A stretch of 64,000 nt of DNA from JANMDS01 sp031430575 (GTDB taxonomy: Bacteria; Pseudomonadota; Gammaproteobacteria; Burkholderiales; Casimicrobiaceae): the NCBI GenBank assembly GCA_031430575.1, contig JANPBT010000005.1, forward strand, positions 8,115 through 72,114, read 5' to 3'. The notes under the pieces are model-generated. The model made no database searches, was not told where the DNA came from, and was given only the letters and a program-made list of their open reading frames with translations. Positions 35,184-45,700 of this stretch are shown here, one piece after another. Numbering within the stretch: position 1 is the stretch's first letter; each line of letters begins with the position of its first letter. A program made the position numbers and the translations under genes.

Positions 35184-36974
35184 TTAAACCTTCACATCCA
35201 CATTGCGAAGCTTAATATGTAATTCCCGCAATTGCTTTTCGGTGACGTCAGAAGGCGCACCGACTAACAAATCTTGCCCGCGCTGGGTTTTTGGGAAGGC
35301 AATGACGTCGCGAATCGACTCCGCGCCACACATCATGGCGATGATGCGGTCGAGACCAAAGGCGATGCCCGCGTGTGGCGGCGCGCCATATTGCAAAGCA
35401 TCGAGCAAGAAGCCAAATTTAGCGCGTTGATCTTCTTCGCTGATGCCTAGCGTGGCGAATTGCTTTGCTTGCAGCTCAGGGCGATGAATACGCACTGAGC
35501 CGCCGCCTAATTCCCAGCCGTTCATTGCCACGTCGTAGGCTTTGGCCAACACCTGCGAAGGATCGGTATCTAAAAGCGGCCAATGATCGTCTTTCGGGCT
35601 GGTAAACGGGTGGTGTGCGGCGACATAGCGTTTGTTTTCTTCGTCGTAGTCGTAGCACGGGAAATCGACAACCCACACCGGCTTGAAACCTGTTTCGAGA
35701 AAACCGAGCTCCTTGCCGTGGGCAAGGCCGACTTTCGCACGCAATGCACCCATTGCATCGTTGACCACTTTTTTGCGATCTGCACCGAAGAAAATGATAT
35801 CGCCGTTTTGTGCGCCAGAGCGGGACACAATTTGCGCAAGTGAGTCAGGCGTTAGAAATTTCACAACTGGGCTTTGCAAGCCTTCTTCGTTTAATTTGGT
35901 CACATCGTTGACCTTGATCCAAGCCAAGCCCTTTGCGCCGTAAATGGCGACGAAGGCGGTGTAGTCGTCGATCTCTTTGCGTGAAATTTTCGCACCACCG
36001 GGCACGCGCAGGCAGCACACGCGCCCGTCTTTCAAATCAGCAGCACCGCGGAAGACTTTGAAATCAACCGATTTCATGACATCAGTGAGCTCGGTTAACT
36101 CAAGCTTGACCCGCAAGTCGGGCTTGTCGCTGCCGTATTTGCTCATGGCCTCGGCGTAAGGCAGGCGCGGGAAATCAGGCAACGTAACGCCCAATCCAAC
36201 CTTCCACATATGCTTGACTAATTTCTCCATCATCGCTTGCACGTCGTGCTCAGTTAAGAAGGAGGTCTCAATATCAATCTGGGTAAATTCGGGCTGACGA
36301 TCCGCGCGTAAATCTTCGTCGCGGAAGCATTTCACGATTTGATAATAGCGATCAAAGCCTGCGATCATCAGCATTTGTTTGAACAATTGCGGCGATTGTG
36401 GCAAGGCATAAAACTGGCCGTCGTTAATGCGCGAGGGCACTAAAAACTCACGCGCACCCTCAGGCGTTGACTTATAGAGCACGGGCGTTTCGATATCGAC
36501 GAAGCCTTGGGCATCTAGAAATTCACGGGCGGCGCGGGCTACTTTTGCTCGCAGCATGATGTTTTTTGCCATGGCCGGGCGGCGTAGATCGAGAAAGCGA
36601 TGGGCGAGACGCACTTCTTCGTTAACGGTGTCGTCATCCATCATGAATGGCGGGGTGAGTGAGGCGTTAAAGATCTCGATTTCATGGGCAAAAATCTCAA
36701 TTCCGCCAGAGGTCATTTCTTTATTTTCGGTGCCTTCTGGGCGCGGGCGCACTTTGCCTACGACTTTGATGCAGTATTCATTGCGCAGGCTTTCGGCCTG
36801 TTTGAAGGCTTCTGGGCGATCGGGGTCGATCACGATTTGGGCGATGCCCTCGCGATCGCGAAGATCAACAAAAATCACGCCGCCATGATCGCGGCGGCGA
36901 TGCACCCAGCCGACGAGCGTAATGATTTGGCCTAAGTATTTGTGGTCTACAAGACCGGTGTAAGTGGTACGCAT
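35184..36974 (-). CDS. aspS: Aspartyl-tRNA synthetase
   Basis: A class II synthetase of 596 residues. An OB-fold anticodon domain (GWVHRRRDHGGVIFVDLRD) leads, then motif 2 (CFRDEDLRADRQPEFTQID), a GAD insert and motif 3 (GIAFGLDRI). I chose the ATG at 36974, which gives the usual MRTTYTG start; a second ATG four codons earlier is possible. It has no internal repeat but ends at the perfect repeat hairpin. It is followed upstream on the same strand by DUF502 and FmdB genes, a common betaproteobacterial set. Confidence 0.96.
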   Translation of the reverse strand: MRTTYTGLVDHKYLGQIITLVGWVHRRRDHGGVIFVDLRDREGIAQIVIDPDRPEAFKQAESLRNEYCIKVVGKVRPRPEGTENKEMTSGGIEIFAHEIEIFNASLTPPFMMDDDTVNEEVRLAHRFLDLRRPAMAKNIMLRAKVARAAREFLDAQGFVDIETPVLYKSTPEGAREFLVPSRINDGQFYALPQSPQLFKQMLMIAGFDRYYQIVKCFRDEDLRADRQPEFTQIDIETSFLTEHDVQAMMEKLVKHMWKVGLGVTLPDFPRLPYAEAMSKYGSDKPDLRVKLELTELTDVMKSVDFKVFRGAADLKDGRVCCLRVPGGAKISRKEIDDYTAFVAIYGAKGLAWIKVNDVTKLNEEGLQSPVVKFLTPDSLAQIVSRSGAQNGDIIFFGADRKKVVNDAMGALRAKVGLAHGKELGFLETGFKPVWVVDFPCYDYDEENKRYVAAHHPFTSPKDDHWPLLDTDPSQVLAKAYDVAMNGWELGGGSVRIHRPELQAKQFATLGISEEDQRAKFGFLLDALQYGAPPHAGIAFGLDRIIAMMCGAESIRDVIAFPKTQRGQDLLVGAPSDVTEKQLRELHIKLRNVDVKV

Positions 36975-37142
36975 GGTTGTTTCCATTTCATATTCGGATG
37001 CAACGCTTAAAGCTTCATGAGGCGCGCGTGCGCGCTGCGGTTTAGCGTTGATTAATCAAAGGGGACTTGCAATCATCAATCGAAATTTCTGGGCGGGGGA
37101 GCGCGGCGAGTGTAGATTTCAACGCAGCGAACGCTCACCCGC

Positions 37143-37820
37143 CTAATTTCGATTACTGGGATTGCTGGAATCGGTCGGCGTGACGGGCTTGTCAAAGCTG
37201 GGCATACCGGCTGTGAGCACGACGGGCATTGATGCATCGGGCCCAACCACGCCCATCGAGATCACCGTCTTCAGCGCTTGATCTACGGTCATATCAAGAT
37301 CTTTTGCTTTGCTGCGATGGACGAAGATGACATAGCCAGACGTTGGGTTAGGCGTCGTCGGCACGTAAACGCTTAAATAATCGACACCAATCTTATCGGC
37401 GAGCTCGCCCTTGGCGGTGCCCGTTTGGAAGGCAATCGTCCACGCGCCGGGGTGCGGAAATTCCACCAAGACTGCTTTGTTAAATGCGTTGCCAGAATCG
37501 GAGAGTACGGTATCGCTAATTTGCTTAACAGATTTATAGACGCCCCCGACGACTGGCACCCGGTTGAGTATGCTATTCCACCAACCGAGAATCTTTTTTC
37601 CAAAAAAATGGGTCACGATCACGCCGGTTGCCAATAAAACGGCGACAACGACAGCGAGGCCAAAGCCGTAGACATTCATCCCAAACAGCGATTCAGAGCG
37701 CAATATCGGCGGCAATAGTCGCACGATCGTATCCATGGAGGAGACGAGAAAGTGAACGAGCCAGACTGTAATGCCGATGGGCATCCAGAACAGTAGACCC
37801 GCAATAAAATATTTTTTCAT
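37143..37820 (-). CDS. DUF502 membrane protein
   Basis: A 225-residue protein with two membrane segments (about residues 5-28 and 50-75), a GVYKSVKQ region and TTPNPTSGYVIFV, all typical of DUF502. The function is unknown; family members are thought to be membrane-embedded regulators or scaffolds. It lies between FmdB and aspS. A one-mismatch repeat sits in its 5' untranslated region at 37857. Confidence 0.85.
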   Translation of the reverse strand: MKKYFIAGLLFWMPIGITVWLVHFLVSSMDTIVRLLPPILRSESLFGMNVYGFGLAVVVAVLLATGVIVTHFFGKKILGWWNSILNRVPVVGGVYKSVKQISDTVLSDSGNAFNKAVLVEFPHPGAWTIAFQTGTAKGELADKIGVDYLSVYVPTTPNPTSGYVIFVHRSKAKDLDMTVDQALKTVISMGVVGPDASMPVVLTAGMPSFDKPVTPTDSSNPSNRN

Positions 37821-37856
37821 TGTGTGATTCGTGGTGGCCGCGTGGATTTACTTTAA

Positions 37857-37870
37857 TACCCGCGGCGCAG
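37857..37870 (-). repeat. 14-mer repeat, one mismatch
   Basis: Intergenic, upstream of the DUF502 gene (TACCCGCGGCGCAG). Confidence 0.8.
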
Positions 37871-37912
37871 ATTTCAGTTAAAAGGGGTCAAAAAAGGGCG
37901 TTTAAGAAAGGG

Positions 37913-38230
37913 CTAGCTAGAGGCGACTGGGGCTGCTGGCGCAGGCGCGCTCGGAGCCGCAGCGGGTGTGGCATTTTCAGTTTTTGATTCGGTTTTGCTT
38001 TCGCTTTTATCTTCAGATTTCGCGTCGGCGGTGGGTTTGGCCGTGCTCCCGCCTTTGAAATCGGTGGCATACCAGCCAGAGCCTTTCAGCGCAAATCCAG
38101 GCGCGGTTAGTGCTTTGGTGATTCCTGTGGCTTTACAAAGGCGGCATTCCGTCAGCGGGGCATCAGAAAATTTTTGTATGGCATCAAAGCGCTCGCCACA
38201 GGCGGAACACTGGTAAACGTAAATCGGCAT
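37913..38230 (-). CDS. FmdB-family zinc ribbon protein
   Basis: A 105-residue protein with an N-terminal zinc ribbon (YQCSACGERF and ECRLCKATG, four Cys within the first 40 residues), GSGWYATDFK, and a low-complexity Ala/Pro/Ser/Glu-rich tail. The family is often called a regulatory protein, but no firm role is known. First gene of the FmdB-DUF502-aspS set. Confidence 0.87.
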   Translation of the reverse strand: MPIYVYQCSACGERFDAIQKFSDAPLTECRLCKATGITKALTAPGFALKGSGWYATDFKGGSTAKPTADAKSEDKSESKTESKTENATPAAAPSAPAPAAPVASS

Positions 38231-38347
38231 CGCGGCAGTTAAAAAAACTTAATATAAGTTCTTGATTTTACGGGAATTCGGCGGCGATTTTGGCGCAGGT
38301 ACACTCTATTTGATGAATAAACAAGCAAGATTGTTGCTTATCGACGC

Positions 38348-39661
38348 ATGCTAAGGCCTGGCTTCGCCGCAATTCCCGCCGAAAGCCCAAGCGTGATTAC
38401 CCAAATATCTGCGCTGGCGCTGCTCGCGGCGGCCGCATGCGTCGGTATGCCACATGCGTTGGTGAGCAATTTTCTGATTATTGCCTGTGCTTTTTCTGGC
38501 TTTGCATGGCTCGCCAACCGCGCCCGCCGCTTGCGCCGCCAGCAGTTAAATACCCTTCCGAAATCAACGCTTTTTCGCCCGCTGGCGCTCGCGCTCATGG
38601 TTTTTTTAACCATTGTCGTCGCACGATTTGCATGGTCAGCGCTCGCCGCAGAGCCGCTTTCAATGAGCGGCTTAGGGCATTTCGTCGCAATCTTGCCTGC
38701 GTTTTGGCTCGCCCGCGTGCTCGCGCCGCATGTCTCGCGCTTTGCCCACGCGGCAATTGTGTTTGGATGCGTTCTCGTCGCTGCCATTTATGTGCTGACG
38801 CACCTGTTTGATTTTCCTGATTTTCGGGTGTTTTCGCCTTACAAAATTTACGTCGGTAACGACGCGATTGTGCTCGCCTTGATGCTTGCAGTGCTCGCCA
38901 GCGGCGCGGCCTTAGAAGCGCTGACAAATTTTTGGCGAGGGCGAAAACGGCTTGCCCAGCGTTGGGGCGCACTGGCATTTTTGGCATCGGTAGCACTGGT
39001 GCAATTTGGCATGTCCAGATCGGCCTTTGTCGTTTTCCTGGTCGCGGTTGTGATCGGCTGCATGCTGACCGGGCGCACGCTACTGCAGCGCATCGTAGCC
39101 GCAGCGCTCGCGGTGGTGTTAATTTTTGGTGCGTACGCAGCGTCTCCGAGTGCCCGGGCGCGCATTTCCAGCGCGAGCACCGAGCTGATCAACGCGCTGG
39201 GCACGTATGATGTGTCAACAAGCCAAGGTCAACGGCTCGCGCTCACCAGCGTGAGCCTTCGCATCTGGAAAGATGCGCCGATCATTGGCCATGGCTTAGG
39301 CAGCTGGCGCGAGCAATTTCAGACCCGGGTGCCACCGCAATGGCAAAAGGCGATTGGTCACCACACCTCCCCACATAGCGAATATCTGCATGTCGCGGGG
39401 CAGTTGGGGATCGTTGGGCTTGTTGCCTATTGTGGCGTCATCATTGCGCTGCTTTGGCTCGGCATTTCGCGCATTCGCGTGCGGCAAGCGCCGTGGGTTT
39501 TTGTGCTTGGCATCGCCTGGGCCGTAGGCGGGCTGACCAACGTCGTGCTCTGGGATTTTCGCTTTTGGTCGCCGCTATCGGCGCTCATCGCCTGTGCGCT
39601 CGCGGTGGTGCATCAATCGGTGACGGTATCGGATTTACAAGCGAGCACGCGATTGGCCTAG
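38348..39661 (+). CDS. O-antigen ligase/polymerase-like membrane protein
   Basis: A 437-residue polytopic protein with about 11-12 hydrophobic segments and a large periplasmic loop ending in HHTSPHSEYLHVAGQLGIVGL, the WaaL/Wzy-family signature with the key His. It joins O-antigen or another glycan to lipid A-core, or polymerises repeat units; the sequence alone does not decide. A lone repeat follows its stop at 39679. No LPS gene cluster surrounds it. Confidence 0.75.
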   Translation: MLRPGFAAIPAESPSVITQISALALLAAAACVGMPHALVSNFLIIACAFSGFAWLANRARRLRRQQLNTLPKSTLFRPLALALMVFLTIVVARFAWSALAAEPLSMSGLGHFVAILPAFWLARVLAPHVSRFAHAAIVFGCVLVAAIYVLTHLFDFPDFRVFSPYKIYVGNDAIVLALMLAVLASGAALEALTNFWRGRKRLAQRWGALAFLASVALVQFGMSRSAFVVFLVAVVIGCMLTGRTLLQRIVAAALAVVLIFGAYAASPSARARISSASTELINALGTYDVSTSQGQRLALTSVSLRIWKDAPIIGHGLGSWREQFQTRVPPQWQKAIGHHTSPHSEYLHVAGQLGIVGLVAYCGVIIALLWLGISRIRVRQAPWVFVLGIAWAVGGLTNVVLWDFRFWSPLSALIACALAVVHQSVTVSDLQASTRLA

Positions 39662-39678
39662 CGGCTCAATATTTGCCA

Positions 39679-39692
39679 TACCTGCGGCGCAG
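39679..39692 (-). repeat. 14-mer repeat, exact
   Basis: Intergenic, after the O-antigen ligase-like gene. Confidence 0.95.
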
Positions 39693-39724
39693 ATTGATGC
39701 CGCAAGCGAAAAAGTGCCGAGCAA

Positions 39725-39898
39725 TCAGTGGTGGGCGGGAGCGCCTTGCTGGTGGTATTTTGTGCCGCAATACGGGCACGACGCATTGCCATCTGCATCG
39801 GCATGCATAAATACTCTGGGGTGGGAATTCCACTGGGTCATGCTTTTGTTAGGGCAGGCCAGTGGCTCGCCGGGCTTGAGCTCTACAACTTTATTCAT
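39725..39898 (-). CDS. Zinc-finger domain protein (zf-CHCC type), 57 residues
   Basis: On the minus strand an ATG at 39898, preceded by a good ribosome site (AAAGGGA, about 7 bases away), opens a 57-codon frame ending at TGA 39725. It reads MNKVVELKPGEPLACPN at the start and ASCPYCGTKYHQQG near the end, with a His (HPRVFMH) between; together C, H, C and C could bind zinc. This matches the small zinc-finger proteins related to the C-terminus of complex I subunit NDUFS6 found in many proteobacteria. Role unknown. It is upstream of glnE on the same strand. Confidence 0.88.
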   Translation of the reverse strand: MNKVVELKPGEPLACPNKSMTQWNSHPRVFMHADADGNASCPYCGTKYHQQGAPAHH

Positions 39899-39982
39899 TT
39901 CAATTTCCCTTTAATTTTCATGCGGGATCAATGTGCGCGCAACACGGCGATAAATCACCGCACAACCTCTTATCAATCAAGT

Positions 39983-42688
39983 TTAGCCGAGCACATGCTG
40001 CCACGCCGCGCGCACTTGCGCACGCTGCGCACTAAAGTCCTCCGCAGCAGCGATTGCGCTGTTGAGTCCGGCAAGGCGAGCTTGGTGCTGGAAGGCTCGG
40101 TAGTGCCGATAAATATCGGAAAGCACCGAGATCTGCGCCGCGGGAATGGCCGCAGTTGCGTTTTTAAGTAAGCCCGTTGCTGCTGCGTAATTTAAAAGCG
40201 CAATGTTGCCTTTGTTTTCAATTAGAAATGGATGTGCAGGCGCGTGCAACAACACCAGCGCTTGCACGATAAATTCAATGTCTACCATGCCGCCAGGATC
40301 ATTTTTGACGTCGAATCCAGCCGATTTTTTTGCCTTTTCGCTCGCCATCCGCGCCCGCATCGCGTTAATTTCTGTCAATACCTGCGGCGCAGATTTGGGC
40401 GTTTGCAGCACTTTTTTTCGGATGGCTTCAAATGCCGTGCCGACTTGCGCATCGCCGGCGGCAAAGCGTGCGCGCGAAAGGGCTTGATGCTCCCAAAGCC
40501 AAGCTTTTTCGGTCTGATATTGGTTGAATGCGGTCAGACCCGTCAGAAGCATGCCCGATGCGCCGTCGGGTCGCAGCCGGGTATCGATTTCGTAGAGCTG
40601 CCCGGCGGTGGTGGTTGTGGTCAGCCACGATTGCAGCCGTTGCGCGAGCTTGGCGCAAAGATCAAAGCGTACGTCGTCGTTGACCAAAAAAACGAGATCT
40701 AAATCTGAGCCATAGCCAAGCTCTTTGCCGCCCCAGCGGCCGTAGGCAATAACTGCAAATTTTGGGAAAGCGAACTGCGGTGCAATTTCGCGCCAAATTT
40801 CTTGCAGCGCTGCTTCTACGACGACATCCGCGAGCGCCGAAAGATCGTCCGATAAGGCTTCGATGGTGCGTCGGCCATCCAAATCTTCGAGCAAGATACC
40901 AAAGAGCGCAGTTTGCTGAAATCGGCGCAGGGTATCGAGTTTGGCTTCTGTATCAGTGGCTGCGGTAAGCTGACTTTGCAACCGCAAAAGCGCGTCGATA
41001 GGGTCAAAGCGGGCATTGCGGCTGCGGGCGTCGAGCAATTCATCGAGCAAGATCGGATGATCGCGTAAAAATTCAGCGGCCCAGCCGCTGGCTGCCAGCA
41101 CGCGCGTGATGGGCGTGAGCAACGCGGCATGCTCTGCTAAAAGCGCGAGATACGCCGAGCGCCCGCAAATCGCTTCCAGTAGATCGCCCCAGCGCTTGAG
41201 CGCGGCAAGTGGCGCAGCGCTGGCCGCGCAGGTGGCGGGCAGGGCGGCGAGCAGCGTGCGCATACGCGCTTGGCTGGTTGCGGGCAGCGTGGCAAATTTC
41301 TGAGTGGTGCGCAGTGCTTGAAAGTAGCGTTGAGCTTCCTCTGGGGCATTAAATCCAGCAAATGCTGCGCTGGAATCGCCAGAAAACTCTGAAATCTGCG
41401 CCGCAGGGTTTGCCGCTGAAATCGTGCCAGCGGTCGGCTGCGATTGCGCCAAGTTGTCAAATTGGGCGGCAACGAACGTGCGCGTGCGGGTCAGCGCGCC
41501 TGCAAATTCATCTTCACTAGCAAAGCCCATGGCGTGGGCGAGTGCGCATAAATCAGCACTTTCGTTGGGCAAAATCTGAGTTTGGGCGTCGTTTTCGTAT
41601 TGCAAAAAATGCTCGACCCGACGCAAAAATGGGTAGGCATCCCGTAAGCCTTGCGCTTGCGCGGGCGTGAAGACATGCGCTGCTTCCAGCGCGGCAATTG
41701 CGGGAATGGTCGTGCGCAACTGCAGCGCGGGTGCTCGCCCGCCGCGCACTAACTGCTGCACTTGCACGAAAAATTCCAACTCACGAATGCCGCCGCGCCC
41801 GAGCTTAACGTTGCGCTCGCCACCATTTCGATGACCCTCGGCGCGAATCTTTCCGTGCAAATCGCGCAAGCCCTCATAGGCGTCGTAATCGACGTAGCGC
41901 CGATAAACAAACGGTCGGATCATCGCGCTCAACTGCTTTCGCGCGCTGAGCTCGCCGGTCATTGATGCGCTGCGCAGCCAAGCCAAGCGCTCCCAAAAGC
42001 GGCCTTGCTCTACTAAATAGCGCTCAAGAAAGTCAAACGACACCGCCAGCGGGCCTTCGTCGCCATACGGCCGCAAACGGGTATCGACCCGGAAAACGAA
42101 GCCATCACCGCGCACTTCACCAAGCGTTGCCGACATGCGTTGCGCCAACTTGGCAAAAAAATGCGCGTTGTCAATCGACGACGCACCCCGTTTGCCGACA
42201 GTTTGGCCATCATCTGGGAACGTGAAGATTAAATCGATGTCCGACGATACATTGAGCTCTTGCCCACCCAATTTGCCCATACCCACCGTAATGAGCGATT
42301 GCGCAACGGTGCGCGTCGTGGCATCGACTGGCGTGCCGTATTCGCGCGCCAGTGCTTTTGCATGCCAATTCCGCGCCGCAGGTATTGACCACTTTGCAAG
42401 TGAGGTCACGCTGCCGACGATTTCCTCGAAATTAGCCGCGCCGCTGACATCGCGGGCGATGGTGTGCAGCATCAGTCGATGGCGTGTCGCGCGCAGCGCG
42501 GTGGCCAGCGCGTCGGGGCTGCGGCAGTTAGTAACCTCTGGCCACGGCGTGCGCCAGGCCGACGCACTTTCGCTCGCGAGCCATGCGCGTAAGGTCGGCG
42601 CAGTTTCGAGAGCAGACCGCGCGAACCGGCTGAATTCACACACCCGATCAACTAACGTCTCGCCGTTTATCCGCGTTTGCCCTGCCAT
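39983..42688 (-). CDS. glnE: Glutamine synthetase adenylyltransferase/deadenylase
   Basis: A 901-residue protein with two nucleotidyltransferase domains: SSDIDLIFTFPDD in the first half (deadenylylating) and GYGSDLDLVFLVND in the second (adenylylating). It is slightly shorter than the 946-residue E. coli protein. It tunes glutamine synthetase under PII control. It carries one exact repeat (APQV) and three degenerate ones (two encoding PAAQ, one at 42371 encoding PAAQ). Divergent from yhdP with about 60 bases between. Confidence 0.95.
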   Translation of the reverse strand: MAGQTRINGETLVDRVCEFSRFARSALETAPTLRAWLASESASAWRTPWPEVTNCRSPDALATALRATRHRLMLHTIARDVSGAANFEEIVGSVTSLAKWSIPAARNWHAKALAREYGTPVDATTRTVAQSLITVGMGKLGGQELNVSSDIDLIFTFPDDGQTVGKRGASSIDNAHFFAKLAQRMSATLGEVRGDGFVFRVDTRLRPYGDEGPLAVSFDFLERYLVEQGRFWERLAWLRSASMTGELSARKQLSAMIRPFVYRRYVDYDAYEGLRDLHGKIRAEGHRNGGERNVKLGRGGIRELEFFVQVQQLVRGGRAPALQLRTTIPAIAALEAAHVFTPAQAQGLRDAYPFLRRVEHFLQYENDAQTQILPNESADLCALAHAMGFASEDEFAGALTRTRTFVAAQFDNLAQSQPTAGTISAANPAAQISEFSGDSSAAFAGFNAPEEAQRYFQALRTTQKFATLPATSQARMRTLLAALPATCAASAAPLAALKRWGDLLEAICGRSAYLALLAEHAALLTPITRVLAASGWAAEFLRDHPILLDELLDARSRNARFDPIDALLRLQSQLTAATDTEAKLDTLRRFQQTALFGILLEDLDGRRTIEALSDDLSALADVVVEAALQEIWREIAPQFAFPKFAVIAYGRWGGKELGYGSDLDLVFLVNDDVRFDLCAKLAQRLQSWLTTTTTAGQLYEIDTRLRPDGASGMLLTGLTAFNQYQTEKAWLWEHQALSRARFAAGDAQVGTAFEAIRKKVLQTPKSAPQVLTEINAMRARMASEKAKKSAGFDVKNDPGGMVDIEFIVQALVLLHAPAHPFLIENKGNIALLNYAAATGLLKNATAAIPAAQISVLSDIYRHYRAFQHQARLAGLNSAIAAAEDFSAQRAQVRAAWQHVLG
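40379..40392 (-). repeat. 14-mer repeat, exact
   Basis: Inside glnE; encodes APQV. Confidence 0.95.
42371..42384 (+). repeat. 14-mer repeat, one mismatch
   Basis: Inside glnE (CCGCGCCGCAGGTA); encodes PAAQ. Confidence 0.8.
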
Positions 42689-42750
42689 GGCCTACTTCCC
42701 TCTAAAATCGACATCATGCATTGCACCATACGCTGCGCGCGATTTCTCGC

Positions 42751-45700
42751 ATGAGCGCACTCTTTAAAAATCGCGGACTCCGGGTAAGCTGTAAGCTCAC
42801 CATTGGCCTGGTCGCGCTGCTCGCGCTACTCTGGGTGCTTTTGCTGGCGGCACTACGCTTTATGATCATCCCCAACATTGAGGGTTTTCGCCCAAAACTC
42901 ACTGAATTTTTGCAAACGAGCATTGGCCGCAAAGTTGAAATTGGCGCGCTCGAAGCGGGCTGGCGCGGCTGGAATCCGCATTTCACACTGCATGAATTAA
43001 AGCTCATTGATCCGCAGGGCCGCGTCGCTTTGCGATTGCCTAAAGTTGAGCAAGAAATTTCTTGGCGCTCGCTGCCATCGCTCACGCTGACTTCGCGTGT
43101 GCTCACCATTGAAGGCCTACGGGTGATCGTGCGCCGCGACGTGGCCAATCGGATCAGCGTGGCCGGCATGGAGTTTGAAGAAAAAGATCCTAAAGCTGAG
43201 CCTGATTCCCGCATTGCCGATTGGCTTTTAGTGCAGCGCAGCGTGAACTTGCGTAACGCGCAGGTGATTTGGCAAGATGATTTCCGGGGTGCTCCGCCAC
43301 TCGCACTCAATAATTTAAATGCCCGCCTCGTCAATAGCGGCAATCGCCATCGGCTCGGTGTTAACGCTGATTGGTCTGATGAGCTGGCTACGCCAATTCA
43401 ATTTCTGGCCGACCTTAACGGTGAGAGCGCAGCGCATCTCGATACGTGGAGCGGGCAGGTGTATGCCCGGTTAGATTCCGTCGATATCGCGCGCAGCAAG
43501 CGCTGGGTAACGTTGCCGTTCCCGGTGGCATCCGGCGTCGGCGGCTTGCAAGTGTGGGCGTCGCTCGATAAAGGTTTGCCCAATGACGTGACCGCCGATT
43601 TAAAGCTCAGCAATGTGCAGGCCAAGCTCGACGGCGCAAAAGCCGCACTGCGGCTCGAAACGATGCAAGGCCGCCTGCAATGGAGTGAGGCGCGGGGCAA
43701 AACGCAACTCACTAATGTGCGCGCTGAAAATCTGCAAGTGACGCTGAAAGATAAAGAGCGCCATTCTGTAGGGCCGTTGTCGTTTAAAGGCTTACTGCGG
43801 CGCAATGCGCAAGGCGGTTTTGAGAAGAGTGAATTGGTCGTTGATGGATTTGATATTGAATCCATTGCCAGACTTTCCTCGGGATTACCGATTCCAGAAA
43901 ACTTTGCCAATATTGTGGCCTCACTCAGCCCGCGGGGGGCGCTCGGTCGCACGACCCTTGATTGGGAAGGCGAGCCCGCCAACCCGAGTAAATTTAACGT
44001 TGCGACATCATTTAAAAATATTGCAATCGCTGCGGTTGCACCTTATCCCGGCGTCAACAACGTCAACGGTGATCTCAAGCTCACCCAAGACGGCGGGCAA
44101 ATTGAGCTTTCTGGCGCAGGCGTAACGTTAGATTTACCGAGTGTCTTTGCGACCGCGCCGACGTTCGATAAATTTCGCACTGCAGCGCAGTGGATCGTGA
44201 CCCCGAGCGGAATCGAGGTGAAGGTCGATCAAAGTGAGCTTGCAAACGCGGATGTGAGCGCAACGGTGAGTGGTAAATGGTCACGCACGGCGGCGGGCGT
44301 CGCCGCTGGCACAACTGCGGGCAGCGCAGATTTTGCAGGGGTCATCAACCGGGCAAAAGTAGATCGGCTCTGGGCTTACCTGCCAACCGTGATTGACCCG
44401 AAGGTGCGGGAATATACCCGCCATGCGCTGCTGGCAGGTGTGATCAGCAAAGGCGAATTTATATTGCGTGGACCGCTTGAAAAATTTCCGTTTCCTAACG
44501 ACACCGATGGTCAATGGCGGATCACCGCCAAAGCCGATGACGTCACCATGGACTACGCCGACAATTGGCCCAAAGTTACCGATGCCGACGTGACGTTTAA
44601 TTTATCAGGCTCGCGCCTGGTCGCCGATGCCGTTAACAGCAAGATCTATGGCTTGCCTGCAAAAAATTTGCGCACGAGTATTCCTGATTTACGCTTGGCC
44701 AGTCCGCAGCTTTCTGTGATTGGCACTGTCAACGGGCCGACGTTGGAATTTTTAAAATTTATCGATCTGTCTCCCGTGGGCGATTGGATCAATCATTTCA
44801 CGCGGGGCATGGATGCGCAAGGTGATGGCCAGCTCAATTTGGCGATCGAAGTGCCGCTGGGTGTGACCCAAAGCAAAACTGCAGTGCGTGGCGAATACGA
44901 GTTTCGGGGTAATACGGTCAAGATCGGCGGCGAGATTCCGGTGCTGAGCGATGTGCGCGGAAAGCTGCTGTTTACTGAGCGCGGCACGAGTGCAAAAGAG
45001 CTGCAAGCGCAGGTCATGGGCGGGCCTGCAAATTTCGTATTTCAGAATGTTCCGGGTGGGCTTAAGGTTAGCGCGACGGGGCAGGCTGATTTGGCGGTGT
45101 TGCGCACGGCTTACAAGCTGCCCCATATCGAACGCGCCAGCGGCATCACCGATTGGACGATGGAGCTCGACACGCCCTCGGGCGGCGCATTTACGCTGAA
45201 ATCAAGCCTGCGCGGTGCAGTTTTTGATGCTCCCGCACCGCTTGGCAAAACAGCTTCGCAAGAGCGCGCACTCACGGTTGTGCGTACGCCGATGGCCAAT
45301 GGCCGTGACGAGCTGGCAATCACCATTGGCGATCGCGCTAAAGCGCGCGTGCGCATCGGTAAGCGCGATGGCGCGCGCGTGATTGAGGCGGGCGCGCTCG
45401 GATTGGGCGCAGCCAAAATGCCTGAGCTACCTGCGGCGCAGAATGTCGCCGTGCACGTTACCGATACTGAGGTTAATATTGATCAGTGGCTTGATGTCGT
45501 CAACGCCTTTACGACGCCCATGGGGGCAACCATGACTGCGCCTGCGACTGCAACTACCGTAGCCAGCCCAAGCAACGCCAGCACGGCATTGACGCCTTCT
45601 GAGATTTTTATTACCGCTGAGCGCGTAATCGCCAAAGGCATTAAGCTCAATCAGGCGTCGATTCAAGCCAAGCCGCAGGGCGCGATTTGGCAAATTGATG

